In this document: positions 8,060 to 16,912 of the stretch, one piece after another | Numbering within the stretch: position 1 is the stretch's first letter | How the letters are laid out: the number at the start of each line of letters is the position of its first letter | Assembly (NCBI RefSeq): GCF_020166335.1 | Contig: NZ_JAIUJR010000010.1 | Span: 48,261-112,260, forward strand | Source: Winogradskyella alexanderae | Lineage (GTDB): Bacteria > Bacteroidota > Bacteroidia > Flavobacteriales > Flavobacteriaceae | Length of the DNA: 64,000 nucleotides | Direction of reading: 5' to 3' | Made by a program: the position numbers and the translations under genes | Notes under the pieces: generated by a model | What the model was told of the DNA's origin: nothing | Databases searched by the model: none | The model's input: only the letters and a program-made list of their open reading frames with translations

Positions 8060-9409
8060 ATGCTAAATATATCCAGAAATCCATTAAACAAGTCAGTAGA
8101 TTTAGGCAAGTATAAGTCTAGTGTTCATGTATTTAATAAAACATACTATAAATACTTCAGAAGGTTTTTGTCAGCATTTGCGATAGTTGGTATAATAATT
8201 TTGTTTCTGCCGTGGACACAAAATATCTCTGGTAGAGGACAAGTAACGTCACTTACACCAGGACAGCGACCACAAACCATACAGTCACCAATTCCTGGTA
8301 GTATACAGAAATGGTATGTGAGAGAAGGGCAAACAGTGAAGAAAGGTGATACCATAATGCAAATTTCCGAGATAAAAAGTGAGTATTTTGATCCTAATCT
8401 TGTTGAACGTACTCAACAACAACGTAATTCAAAGGAATTTTCAGCGAGATCTTATCAAGAAAAAGTAAAAGCACAAGAGATAAGAATAAAGGCGCTTCAA
8501 TCTGAACGTGTTTTAAAATTGGAGCAGGCACAAAACAAGTTGGCGCAGGCGAAGCAGAAAGTAAAGGCAGATAGTATAGATTTGGTTGCTGCACGTACCA
8601 ATTTGAAAATAGCACAAATTAAATATAACCGAGCAGACAGTCTTTTTCAAGATGGCTTCACAGCAAGAAAAAATGTAGAAGATGCGGCGATTAAGCTACA
8701 GGAGACTCAAGCAAAAGAAACGTCTCAAGAAGCTAAATTACTGGTGAGTAAAACCGAAGTTACAAATGCCAAGCTAGAAATAAACAGGGTAGAGCAAGAA
8801 TTTGCAGATAAGATTTCTAAAGCGCGTAGTGAAAAGTTTTCAGCCCAATCCAGCCAATTTAGTACTGAAGCTGATGTTCAAAAATTAGAAAACATGGTTT
8901 CTAATTATTCTCTCAGAAGAGACATGCTGTTTATTACAGCACCATATGATGGTTTTATAAATACGGCTTTTCGCGGTGGCGTTGGCCAAACGTTCAAGGA
9001 AGGAGAGAAATTGGTGGGAATTATCCCAGAAAATATAGAATTGGCTGTAGAAACCTTTGTCCGCCCGATAGACTTACCACTAATTCATAAGGGAGAGAAA
9101 GTACGGGTTCAGTTTGATGGTTGGCCTGCAATTATCTTCAGTGGATGGCCAAATGTATCCTATGGTACCTATGGCGCTGAGGTCGTTGCGGTGGAGCGCT
9201 TTATTAGTCCAAATGGAAGATTTAGGGTCTTGTTAAAGCCAGATCCAGAGGATCACCCTTGGCCAAAGGAAATTAGAGCTGGCTCAGGGGCTTTTACCAT
9301 GGCTTTACTGGAGGATGTACCAATTTGGTTCGAGCTATGGCGACAACTAAATGGTTTCCCTCCAAACTATTATCAGCCTGTTGAGGATACAAAATCTAAA
9401 ATGAAATAA
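8060..9409 (+). CDS. HlyD-family membrane fusion (adaptor) protein
   Basis: A 449-residue periplasmic adaptor. There is a short cytoplasmic tail, one transmembrane helix at about 36-54 (LSAFAIVGIIILFLPW) and a first half-lipoyl segment (SPIPGSIQKWYVREGQTVKKGD). A long coiled coil follows at about 110-285, rich in K/E/A/Q heptads. Then come the second lipoyl half (ITAPYDGFINTAFRGGVGQTFKEGE) and the beta-barrel domain. It would bridge the ABC subunit encoded upstream (12-base gap) and the TolC-like channel downstream (3-base gap). The long hairpin suggests direct reach to the outer-membrane channel. The C-terminal PIWFELWRQLNGFPPNYY is a feature I do not recognise. Confidence 0.92.
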   Translation: MLNISRNPLNKSVDLGKYKSSVHVFNKTYYKYFRRFLSAFAIVGIIILFLPWTQNISGRGQVTSLTPGQRPQTIQSPIPGSIQKWYVREGQTVKKGDTIMQISEIKSEYFDPNLVERTQQQRNSKEFSARSYQEKVKAQEIRIKALQSERVLKLEQAQNKLAQAKQKVKADSIDLVAARTNLKIAQIKYNRADSLFQDGFTARKNVEDAAIKLQETQAKETSQEAKLLVSKTEVTNAKLEINRVEQEFADKISKARSEKFSAQSSQFSTEADVQKLENMVSNYSLRRDMLFITAPYDGFINTAFRGGVGQTFKEGEKLVGIIPENIELAVETFVRPIDLPLIHKGEKVRVQFDGWPAIIFSGWPNVSYGTYGAEVVAVERFISPNGRFRVLLKPDPEDHPWPKEIRAGSGAFTMALLEDVPIWFELWRQLNGFPPNYYQPVEDTKSKMK

Positions 9410-9412
9410 AAC

Positions 9413-10816
9413 ATGCGTTTTAAACTATTTGTAATACTTGTTTGTTTTGGGTTTTTAAGCGGTGCGCAAACGGAAGAACTGGCTAATGTTCTCAGATTTG
9501 ATGAGTTCCTCGGGTATGTTAAAAAATTTCATCCAATTGTTAAGCAAGCAGAGCTTGTAATAGATGAAAGCCAAGCAAAGCTTATGAAATCAAGAGGTGC
9601 TTTTGATCCTAAATTGGAAGTAGATTACGATCGGAAAAAATTTAAGGGTACGGAATATTTTGATAGACTCAATGGTACCTTTAAAATACCTACATGGTTT
9701 GGAGTAGAGCTTAAGGCAGCATTTGAGGAAAACACAGGAGATTTTTTAAATCCAGAAGCTTTCGTCCCGGATGAAGGATTGTACAGTGCAGGTATTGCAG
9801 TACCATTGGCTAGAGGTCTATTAATCAATGATAGGATGGCATCACTTAAGCAAGCGCGCTTGTTTAGGGAGCAAGCCAAGGCAGATAGAGATATATTTGT
9901 AAACAACATTTTGTTTGAGGCGTCTTTAGTCTATTTTAAGTGGTTACAGGCCTATAATGAGTTGAGACTTTTTGAAGACTTTTTAATCAACGCAGAGTTG
10001 CGCTATCGTGGGATTTTACGCGGCGTTGAGGTTGGTGAAAATGCTCAGATTGATGCTACAGAGGCCCGAATTGCATTAAATAGCAGAAAGCTGAGTTTAG
10101 AGCAGTCTAGAGTAAAATTAATTAAAGCCTCTTTAGAACTTTCTACATTTTTATGGTTAGAGAATAACACACCCGTGGAATTGCAACCTAATGTAATTCC
10201 AGATGTAAATACCGAGCCAATAGTCGATTCAACTTTCAATATTAATCAATTGAGAGAAGAAGAGGCCATAATCGATACACATCCAAAAATGATATCATTA
10301 GATTATAAAATCCAGGGCCTTGAAGTCGATACCAGATTAAAAGCTAACAGACTTTTACCTAGAGTTGATGTGGAATATAACTTTTTAACTGAAGTGCCAG
10401 AGGTTGCCAGAAGTCTAAATACAGCGGAGTACAAAGGTGGTCTAAACATAAGTTTTCCTTTGTTTTTGCGAAAGGAGCGTGGCGATTTAAAATTGGCCAG
10501 GATTAAATTATCAGATACGGAGTTTGAGCGAGATGCAACGCGGGTGAATCTTCAAAATAAGATAGATGCTTTAAAGCAAGAGTTAGATTCTTACGTAATC
10601 CAAAATGATATTACACTTCAAATGGTAAACGATTCTGAGCAAATGCTTATTGCTGAAGAACGAAAATTTCAACTGGGAGAAAGTTCTTTGTTTCTGGTGA
10701 ATTCGCGTGAGTCTAAACTCATCGAAAATCAACTTAAGGCAATTGCAATTCAGAATAAATTTTTTAGTACCAAGGCCAAGTTGTTTAATAGTCTAGCAAT
10801 TAATCCCGACCTATAA
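9413..10816 (+). CDS. TolC-family outer-membrane efflux protein
   Basis: A 467-residue protein with a signal peptide (to about residue 18, SGAQ) and the duplicated TolC helical layout. First half: FDEFLGYVKKFHPIVKQAELVIDESQAKLMKSRGAFDPKL. Second half: EEAIIDTHPKMISLDYKIQGLEVDTRLKANRLLPRVDVEY. It should trimerise into the outer-membrane channel and periplasmic tunnel for the exporter encoded just upstream. It begins 3 bases after the HlyD stop and is the last gene of the operon; no clear terminator hairpin follows before mpl at 10884. Confidence 0.92.
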   Translation: MRFKLFVILVCFGFLSGAQTEELANVLRFDEFLGYVKKFHPIVKQAELVIDESQAKLMKSRGAFDPKLEVDYDRKKFKGTEYFDRLNGTFKIPTWFGVELKAAFEENTGDFLNPEAFVPDEGLYSAGIAVPLARGLLINDRMASLKQARLFREQAKADRDIFVNNILFEASLVYFKWLQAYNELRLFEDFLINAELRYRGILRGVEVGENAQIDATEARIALNSRKLSLEQSRVKLIKASLELSTFLWLENNTPVELQPNVIPDVNTEPIVDSTFNINQLREEEAIIDTHPKMISLDYKIQGLEVDTRLKANRLLPRVDVEYNFLTEVPEVARSLNTAEYKGGLNISFPLFLRKERGDLKLARIKLSDTEFERDATRVNLQNKIDALKQELDSYVIQNDITLQMVNDSEQMLIAEERKFQLGESSLFLVNSRESKLIENQLKAIAIQNKFFSTKAKLFNSLAINPDL

Positions 10817-10883
10817 TGAGTTGATCGCATAATAATTCGTGACCTTATTTGGAATTTGGTTTTTGTAGTTTGATATTTGTCTC

Positions 10884-12236
10884 ATGAATGTACATTTTAT
10901 TGCTATTGGTGGTGCCGCAATGCACAATTTAGCATTGGCTTTACAGAACAAAGGTTATAACGTTACGGGTAGCGATGACACCATTTTTGATCCTTCAAAA
11001 TCTAGGTTAGAAGCCAAAGGCCTATTGCCAAAAGAGTTTGGTTGGTTTCCTGAAAAAATCACAGGAGATTTAGATGCTATAGTTCTTGGTATGCATGCAA
11101 AGGCAGACAATCCTGAATTACTCAAAGCACAAGAATTAGGATTAAAAATATACAGTTATCCAGAGTTCTTATTCGAACAATCAAAGCATAAAACACGTGT
11201 TGTTATTGGAGGTAGCCATGGTAAAACTACTATTACCTCTATGATTCTACATGTAATGCATTACCACGACAAAGATGTTGACTTTATGGTTGGAGCACAA
11301 CTCGAAGGTTTTGATGTTATGGTAAAACTTACCGAATACAACGACTTCATCGTATTAGAGGGAGATGAATACTTAAGTTCTCCAATAGATAGACGACCAA
11401 AGTTTCATTTATACAAACCAAATATTGCGCTACTTAGCGGTATTGCCTGGGATCATATTAATGTGTTTCCGACATACGAAAATTATGTTGAGCAATTCAA
11501 AATCTTTGTTGATTCTATAGTACGTGGTGGTAGTATTAACTACAATGAAGAGGATGAAGAGGTAAAGCGGATTGTCCTTGAATCTGAAAATCAAATACGC
11601 AAACTACCATACCAAACACCAGAATATTCAGTTGAAGAAGGTACCACAATGTTGGAAACACCTGACGGCCCAATGCCTATAGAAATCTTTGGTGCACATA
11701 ACCTCAATAATCTAGCAGGTGCAAAATGGATTTGTCAGCATATGGGAGTTGATGAAGATGATTTCTATGAGGCCATTTCAACTTTCACAGGGGCGAGCAA
11801 ACGATTGGAAAAAATTGCAGAAACTAATAATAGCGTTGCTTATAAGGATTTTGCGCACTCGCCAAGTAAAGTAGAAGCCACAACAAAAGCGGTAAAAAAC
11901 CAATATAGCGATAGAACTTTAGTGGCTTGTCTAGAATTACATACGTATAGCAGCCTTAATTCTGAATTTTTGAAAGAATATAAGGGCGCATTGGATCAAG
12001 CGGACGTTGCAGTAGTATTTTATTCACCACATGCGGTTGAAATTAAAAAGTTGGAGGAAGTAACGCATAACCAAATCGCTAGTGCATTTCAGCGTGACGA
12101 TTTGATTATTTATACCAACCCAGAAGATTTTAAAAACTTCTTGTTTTCACAAAACTTTGAAAACAAATCATTACTATTAATGAGCTCAGGAAACTACGGT
12201 GGTTTAAACTTCAATGAACTTAAAGATTTGTTTTAA
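10884..12236 (+). CDS. mpl: UDP-N-acetylmuramate--L-alanyl-gamma-D-glutamyl-meso-2,6-diaminoheptandioate ligase
   Basis: A 450-residue Mur ligase of the Mpl subgroup. It opens with the Rossmann-like HFIAIGGAAMHNLALAL (3-19), where MurC would have GIGGxGM. It has the ATP-binding loop GGSHGKTTITS (about 109-119), the central domain motif HINVFPTYENY, and the C-terminal domain motif DFAHSPSKVEATTKA, as in Mpl where MurC has DYGHHP. Mpl joins recycled murein tripeptide to UDP-MurNAc in the cytoplasm, part of peptidoglycan recycling. It stands alone on the plus strand, with a convergent gene 3 bases past its stop. Confidence 0.9.
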   Translation: MNVHFIAIGGAAMHNLALALQNKGYNVTGSDDTIFDPSKSRLEAKGLLPKEFGWFPEKITGDLDAIVLGMHAKADNPELLKAQELGLKIYSYPEFLFEQSKHKTRVVIGGSHGKTTITSMILHVMHYHDKDVDFMVGAQLEGFDVMVKLTEYNDFIVLEGDEYLSSPIDRRPKFHLYKPNIALLSGIAWDHINVFPTYENYVEQFKIFVDSIVRGGSINYNEEDEEVKRIVLESENQIRKLPYQTPEYSVEEGTTMLETPDGPMPIEIFGAHNLNNLAGAKWICQHMGVDEDDFYEAISTFTGASKRLEKIAETNNSVAYKDFAHSPSKVEATTKAVKNQYSDRTLVACLELHTYSSLNSEFLKEYKGALDQADVAVVFYSPHAVEIKKLEEVTHNQIASAFQRDDLIIYTNPEDFKNFLFSQNFENKSLLLMSSGNYGGLNFNELKDLF

Positions 12237-12239
12237 GCT

Positions 12240-13127
12240 TTAAGTCAAATGCTTTTTGAAGAAAGCAATTGTCCTTTCCCAAGATAAATTAGCTGCTTCT
12301 TTGTCAAATCGCGGGGTTGTATTGTTATGGAAACCATGATTAACATCAGGATAAATGTAAGCTTCATGCTCAATATTGTTTTCTTTTAATACGGCTTCGA
12401 AATTAGGCCACCCCGCATTTACCCGTTTATCCAATTCAGCATATTGCAACAATAAAGGTGCTTTAATTTTTTTGGCATCTTCATCTTCTGGTTGTCTACC
12501 GTAATATGGAACAGCAGCGCCTAATTCTGGTAATCTTACAGCCATCATATTTGAAATCCAACCACCAAAACAAAACCCAACAACACCAACTTTGCCATTA
12601 CAGTCCTTATGGTTCTTTAAATATTCATAGGCAGCAATAAAATCTTCTAACATTTCATTTCTGTCGCGCTGTCTTTGCATTGCCCTGCCGTCATCGTCAT
12701 TTCCTGGATAACCACCAAGTGGAGTCAGTGCATCTGGCGCAAGAGAGATAAATCCTGCTTTGGCAACTCTTCGTCCTACATCTTCAATGTAAGGATTAAG
12801 ACCTCTATTTTCATGTACTACAACAACACCTGATATTTTATTATCTAGATTTTTGGGCTTTGAAAGTAAGCCTTTTATGATACCACCACCATTAGGAGAT
12901 TCGTAGTTTACATAGTTGGAATCTAAAGTTGGATCATCTGGCTTTACCAATAAGGTATCTACATAATTAGGAGACATAAAACTTAATAGTGAAGAAACCG
13001 TTAATCCACCAACAGCATAGAGTGAAAGCTTTTCAACAAATTGTCTTCTATTTAATTTATTATGCGCATAGTCATCGTATAGATCAAATACCTCTTGTTT
13101 TATATCTTCTTTTTTAATGTTTTTCAT
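12240..13127 (-). CDS. Dienelactone hydrolase family protein with Tat-like signal
   Basis: A 295-residue alpha/beta hydrolase. The N-terminus is a cytoplasmic-type stretch followed by NRRQFVEKLSLYAVGGLTVS (about 22-41), a twin-arginine-like signal with a hydrophobic segment, so export by Tat is likely. The hydrolase core shows VVVHENRGLNPYIEDVGRR, the nucleophile elbow GFCFGG with the Cys of the DLH family, the acid-loop region LLLQYAELDKRVN, and the catalytic His in DVNHGFHN. The substrate cannot be told. It starts 7 bases after the stop of the PaiB-like gene, on the same strand. Confidence 0.88.
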   Translation of the reverse strand: MKNIKKEDIKQEVFDLYDDYAHNKLNRRQFVEKLSLYAVGGLTVSSLLSFMSPNYVDTLLVKPDDPTLDSNYVNYESPNGGGIIKGLLSKPKNLDNKISGVVVVHENRGLNPYIEDVGRRVAKAGFISLAPDALTPLGGYPGNDDDGRAMQRQRDRNEMLEDFIAAYEYLKNHKDCNGKVGVVGFCFGGWISNMMAVRLPELGAAVPYYGRQPEDEDAKKIKAPLLLQYAELDKRVNAGWPNFEAVLKENNIEHEAYIYPDVNHGFHNNTTPRFDKEAANLSWERTIAFFKKHLT

Positions 13128-13134
13128 ATCCTTG

Positions 13135-13743
13135 TTATTTGTTGTTAGTTATGGTGAACACCTTGTCTAAAAATTGACTTATACTTTCTTGATTGGCCCT
13201 AATTAATTCTTTTCTTGCAAAATTTCTATCACTTGGTTTTTTGTCTTGCGAGAGTTTAAACTTGCCCTCCCAATCTGTAATAGTAATCTCGAACATTTCT
13301 ATATAATTCAGGTTTCTATTTAGTCTAGGGTTATTAGGCTCTAAAACATACTTGTGATCTGGTGCTTCTAAAAATTCGGTCATGGTAATTAAAGACTGCT
13401 TTAAAGATTCTTTGCTTTCAATTGCCTGCACCTTGCCTTTTAGGTGTACTTTAATATAATTCCAAGTTGGTAGTTGAGTAGTACCGTAAATACTAGGTGA
13501 TATATAGCATTGCGGTCCAGTAAATAAAATGGTCACATCATTGTTATCTTTTAAGAGTTTGGCTTGGGGATTATAGATATCTATATGACCAATAAGTTTG
13601 CCATTTTCATAGATTAAAGGTAAATGCGTGATTAAGGGAGTTTTGTTATCTACAGAGATAACAGTAGCCAAAGGATAGGTTTTAATAACCTCAATCATGT
13701 GATCTCTATCATTATCCTGGTGATGTTTTGGTGGATAATTCAT
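13135..13743 (-). CDS. FMN-binding negative transcriptional regulator (PaiB family)
   Basis: A 202-residue protein with the PaiB/FMN-binding split-barrel pattern: N-terminal MNYPPKHHQDNDRDHMIEVIKTYPLATVIS, THLPLIYE, GHIDIYNPQAKLL, a central VTILFTGPQCYISPSIY, and PTWNYIKVHLKGKVQAI. Bacillus PaiB was described as a repressor of sporulation and protease genes, but most members are probably flavin-binding proteins of unclear role. Its start codon shares one base with the stop of the upstream DUF1569 gene (TAATG), indicating translational coupling. Confidence 0.88.
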   Translation of the reverse strand: MNYPPKHHQDNDRDHMIEVIKTYPLATVISVDNKTPLITHLPLIYENGKLIGHIDIYNPQAKLLKDNNDVTILFTGPQCYISPSIYGTTQLPTWNYIKVHLKGKVQAIESKESLKQSLITMTEFLEAPDHKYVLEPNNPRLNRNLNYIEMFEITITDWEGKFKLSQDKKPSDRNFARKELIRANQESISQFLDKVFTITNNK

Positions 13744-14186
13744 TACACTCCAAATTGTCTAAGATGATGATCAAGATGTTTGTATTGCATTTTGCCCCAT
13801 TGGTCTTTTGTTAGTTTACCAAAAGCGGGATGCGGTTGCCAATCTTGCCGATCTTTCTGGTTATTAAGTTCGTTTATCAGATTAACAATTTCGCACTTTT
13901 CTTGCTCAAAATCTTTTTCTTCTGTAATCTTAAAACCAGGTGCCGTTGGCAAGTTTTTACGCCACAACTTATCACTGTACATAGCCTTTTTGAATAATAA
14001 ATTTACGAGCCAATTGGGTTTTACACCGTAATCCTTTTTTTCTAAGATGATGTTTAATGGCATTTGGCAATGGTGTAGCATTTGGCTAACATTCATTCTA
14101 CCCCATTTTGGCTGTGTGGATTTGTCAAGTTTATTGATTCTAGAGGTTATTTCCTCGTATACACCATCTTCAAAAAACGATTTCAT
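13743..14186 (-). CDS. DUF1569 domain protein
   Basis: About 147 residues starting at MKSFFEDGVYEEITSRINKL, the usual N-terminus of DUF1569 proteins; an ATG 12 bases further out (14198) is possible. The core is a DinB-like four-helix bundle with conserved histidines: MLHHCQMPLNIIL near residue 40 and QYKHLDHHLRQFG at the C-terminus. These could bind a metal, as in the DinB/YfiT superfamily. The biochemical role is unknown. It is the first gene of a three-gene minus-strand set with the PaiB-like and dienelactone hydrolase genes, and is divergent from radC. Confidence 0.82.
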   Translation of the reverse strand: MKSFFEDGVYEEITSRINKLDKSTQPKWGRMNVSQMLHHCQMPLNIILEKKDYGVKPNWLVNLLFKKAMYSDKLWRKNLPTAPGFKITEEKDFEQEKCEIVNLINELNNQKDRQDWQPHPAFGKLTKDQWGKMQYKHLDHHLRQFGV

Positions 14187-14238
14187 AATTATTGGCATTT
14201 AATTGATTCTGAAAATTACAATTTTTTATCTTTAGTGC

Positions 14239-14937
14239 ATGTCAGAAAAACCAAGTTCGTTTTCAATAAAAAATTGGTCTCAAGATGATCAACCGCGCGA
14301 AAAATTAAGAGATAAAGGGAAAAAGGTTTTAAGTGATGCAGAATTACTAGCCATTTTAATTGGTTCAGGTAGTAGAGAAGAAAGTGCTGTAGATTTATGT
14401 AAGCGAATACTCGCCAGTGTTGACAATAACTTAAATGCACTAGGTAAACTCTCAATAAAACAATTAATGGAATTTAAGGGTATTGGTGAGGCTAAAGCCA
14501 TTACCATTGTTGGAGCTTTAGAACTTGGAAGAAGAAGACGCATGGAAGATGCTGTGATATTAAATAAAATCACTTCGAGTAAATCTGTTTTTGAGGTCAT
14601 GCAGCCCATTTTGGGCGAACTACCTCATGAAGAATTTTGGATTTTGTATTTAAATAACTCCAACAAAATCATTAATAAAAACCAGCTAAGTAAAGGTGGT
14701 ATTACAGGAACATTAGTGGATATAAGATTAGTATTAAAAACTGCTTTGGAAAACGGGTCAACTGCATTGATTTTATGCCACAATCATCCATCCGGAACCT
14801 TAAAGCCCAGTCAGGCAGACAAAGACATAACCGTAAAATTGAAGAAGGCATCAGAAAGTTTGGATATTAAGGTGTTAGACCATCTTATTATTACAGAGCA
14901 GGCCTACTTCAGTTTTGCAGATGAAGGATTGATTTAA
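14239..14937 (+). CDS. radC: RadC family JAMM/MPN protein
   Basis: A 232-residue protein with an N-terminal UPF0758 segment (MSEKPSSFSIKNWSQDDQPREKL, DAELLAILIGSGS), a helix-hairpin-helix (MEFKGIGEAKAITIVGALELGRR) and a C-terminal MPN/JAMM domain. The JAMM domain has its full metal motif HNHPSG...SQAD (HxHx7SxxD). Its role remains uncertain; early claims of DNA repair are disputed. A TATCTTTA element 5 bases before the ATG (14227-14234) hints at a nearly leaderless transcript. The stop overlaps the next start by one base. Confidence 0.93.
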   Translation: MSEKPSSFSIKNWSQDDQPREKLRDKGKKVLSDAELLAILIGSGSREESAVDLCKRILASVDNNLNALGKLSIKQLMEFKGIGEAKAITIVGALELGRRRRMEDAVILNKITSSKSVFEVMQPILGELPHEEFWILYLNNSNKIINKNQLSKGGITGTLVDIRLVLKTALENGSTALILCHNHPSGTLKPSQADKDITVKLKKASESLDIKVLDHLIITEQAYFSFADEGLI

Positions 14938-16232
14938 TGCTTTTAGTTTACACACATAAAATAACGCCACGACTTAAATACACCTTCAATCACATTTGTA
15001 AGAGGATTTTGGATGTAGATGTAAAGTATACTTCTAAAGTAGAAGATTTTATTGCTCACGAAAGCATAAAAATGTCTTACACTAAACAAGCACTGAGTAG
15101 TGAATTATTCGTTAGAAGCCATTCTCTTCTTTTTGAACAGGGACTTTCTGACATTGATATTAATGTTCAATCTTGGGAAGATACTAAAGGTTTTTTTCCC
15201 ACAGGTGAAGGCAGTGATTTGCCTTATGATATTTTTGCAGCCTCTTTTTACCTATTAAGTAGATACGAAGAGTATTTACCACACGTTAGGGACGAATTTG
15301 GCAGATTTATGGCAAAAGAAAGTCTAGCGTACACGCATAGGTTCTTAAACCAACCTATTGTAGATATTTGGGCTTATAGGCTTAGAGATCTGCTAGTTAA
15401 AAAATTTCCAAAATTCAAGTTTAAAGAAAGAAGGTATAATGTTAGACCAGTTATTGACGTACCTATGGCATATTTTTTTAAGAAAAAAGGTTTGTTGAGA
15501 ACTATAGGAGGTACCTTAGCGGATATTGGGCGATTACGATTTAGACAATTATACCAGCGCTATTCGGTTTTAATGGGTTTTAAGCGTGATCCTTATGATA
15601 CGTTTAAATGGATTACTACAAAGCAAAAACAATCCAAAAGTAAATTTGTAGTGTTGTTTTTGCTGGGAGACTATTCTACTTATGATAAAAACATAAGTCC
15701 AAATAAAAAGGAATTTGTATCCTTAATTAAGTCCGTTGCGGATTATTGCGAAGTTGGTATTAAAGCTTCGTATTTTGCTTTGGAAGATATTTCTATTTTA
15801 AAGAAAGAAAAACAGAAAATAGAATCCATAATAAATAAGGACTTATGTGCCATAAGGCATTCATTTTCCAAGCTGAATTTACCGAAATCATACAGGAATC
15901 TAGTAGAACTAGAAATACATAACGATTACACCATGGGCTATGTAGATACCCTAGGATTTAGGGCTGGAACATGTACGCCTTTTCAGTTTTACGATTTGGA
16001 CTACGAGGTACAAACGCCATTACAAATAAATCCTTATCAGTGTATGGATTTTGCTTTGTTAAAGTACCAATCACAATTAGACAAAACGGAGCACCTGCAA
16101 AAACTTATAGACCAGATAAAGGCGGTTAATGGTACATTTACACCAATATTCCATAATTACACATTTAGCGACTCTGAACGATGGAAAGGGTACAGAACAT
16201 TGTTTAATTTAATACTAGAATCTGAAGAATGA
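14937..16232 (+). CDS. Polysaccharide deacetylase-like protein (DUF7033-type N-terminus)
   Basis: A 431-residue protein of a type widespread in Flavobacteriaceae. The N-terminal half (1 to about 180) carries the SDLPYDIFAASFYLLSRYEEY signature of the domain usually annotated ahead of a deacetylase fold. The C-terminal half (about 210-431) is a divergent NodB-like barrel: VVLFLLGDYSTYDKNISPN, CAIRHSFSKL, GYVDTLGFRAGTCTPF and TPIFHNYTFSD. The canonical NodB metal triad is not clearly recognisable, so activity on acetylated sugars is uncertain. It overlaps radC by 1 base and the HAD gene by 4. Confidence 0.75.
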   Translation: MLLVYTHKITPRLKYTFNHICKRILDVDVKYTSKVEDFIAHESIKMSYTKQALSSELFVRSHSLLFEQGLSDIDINVQSWEDTKGFFPTGEGSDLPYDIFAASFYLLSRYEEYLPHVRDEFGRFMAKESLAYTHRFLNQPIVDIWAYRLRDLLVKKFPKFKFKERRYNVRPVIDVPMAYFFKKKGLLRTIGGTLADIGRLRFRQLYQRYSVLMGFKRDPYDTFKWITTKQKQSKSKFVVLFLLGDYSTYDKNISPNKKEFVSLIKSVADYCEVGIKASYFALEDISILKKEKQKIESIINKDLCAIRHSFSKLNLPKSYRNLVELEIHNDYTMGYVDTLGFRAGTCTPFQFYDLDYEVQTPLQINPYQCMDFALLKYQSQLDKTEHLQKLIDQIKAVNGTFTPIFHNYTFSDSERWKGYRTLFNLILESEE

Positions 16233-16912
16233 AAAACGGAATAAAGCATATTTTTTTTGATTTAGATCACACGCTTTGGGATTTTGACAAAAATTCTGGC
16301 TTGACTTTTAAGAAAATCTTTAAACAAAATAAAATTGATGTTGAATTAAGCGAATTTCTTGAGGTTTACGAACCCATAAATCTCAAATATTGGAAATTAT
16401 ATCGTGAAGAGCGTGTTACAAAACCAAATCTGCGCTATGGAAGACTAAAGGAGGCGTTCGATGCAATTGGTGTAAATGTTTCGGACGAAAAAATAAATCT
16501 GCTATCCGTAGCTTATATTGAGTATTTAACCACATTTAATCACCTTTATGACGGCACAATAGAGATACTCGAATACCTCCAATATAAGTACCATTTGCAC
16601 ATAATTACTAATGGTTTTGAAGAAGCTCAGGAACGAAAAATGAGGAATTCTAACATAAGGACGTATTTCAAAACCGTTACAAATTCTGAAATGGTAGGTG
16701 TAAAAAAACCCAACCCAAAAATCTTTAATTTTGCGCTTCAACAAGCTAATGCATCATCAGGAGAAAGTATTATGATTGGTGATAGTATCGAGGCAGATAT
16801 TGAAGGGGCAGTAAGCGTTGGTATGCGCGCTATTTTGTTCAACCATAGGAATAGTCAAACCAATAAGGTTGAAGTTATACAACATTTAAATGAATTAAAA
16901 AATCATCTCTAA
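16229..16912 (+). CDS. HAD phosphatase, YjjG-type pyrimidine nucleotidase
   Basis: A 227-residue HAD superfamily enzyme. Motif I is FFDLDHTLWDFDKN (about 10-23), with the nucleophile Asp and the acid-base Asp replaced by His at the +2 position (DLDHT), as in the YjjG group. Motif II lies at HIITNGFEEAQ, motif III is the Lys in VGVKKPNPKIF, and motif IV is MIGDSIEADIEGA. YjjG homologues dephosphorylate pyrimidine nucleotides, including modified ones. It starts within an ATGA overlap with the preceding gene and ends one base into the next, so the four genes from radC read as one unit. Confidence 0.88.
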   Translation: MKNGIKHIFFDLDHTLWDFDKNSGLTFKKIFKQNKIDVELSEFLEVYEPINLKYWKLYREERVTKPNLRYGRLKEAFDAIGVNVSDEKINLLSVAYIEYLTTFNHLYDGTIEILEYLQYKYHLHIITNGFEEAQERKMRNSNIRTYFKTVTNSEMVGVKKPNPKIFNFALQQANASSGESIMIGDSIEADIEGAVSVGMRAILFNHRNSQTNKVEVIQHLNELKNHL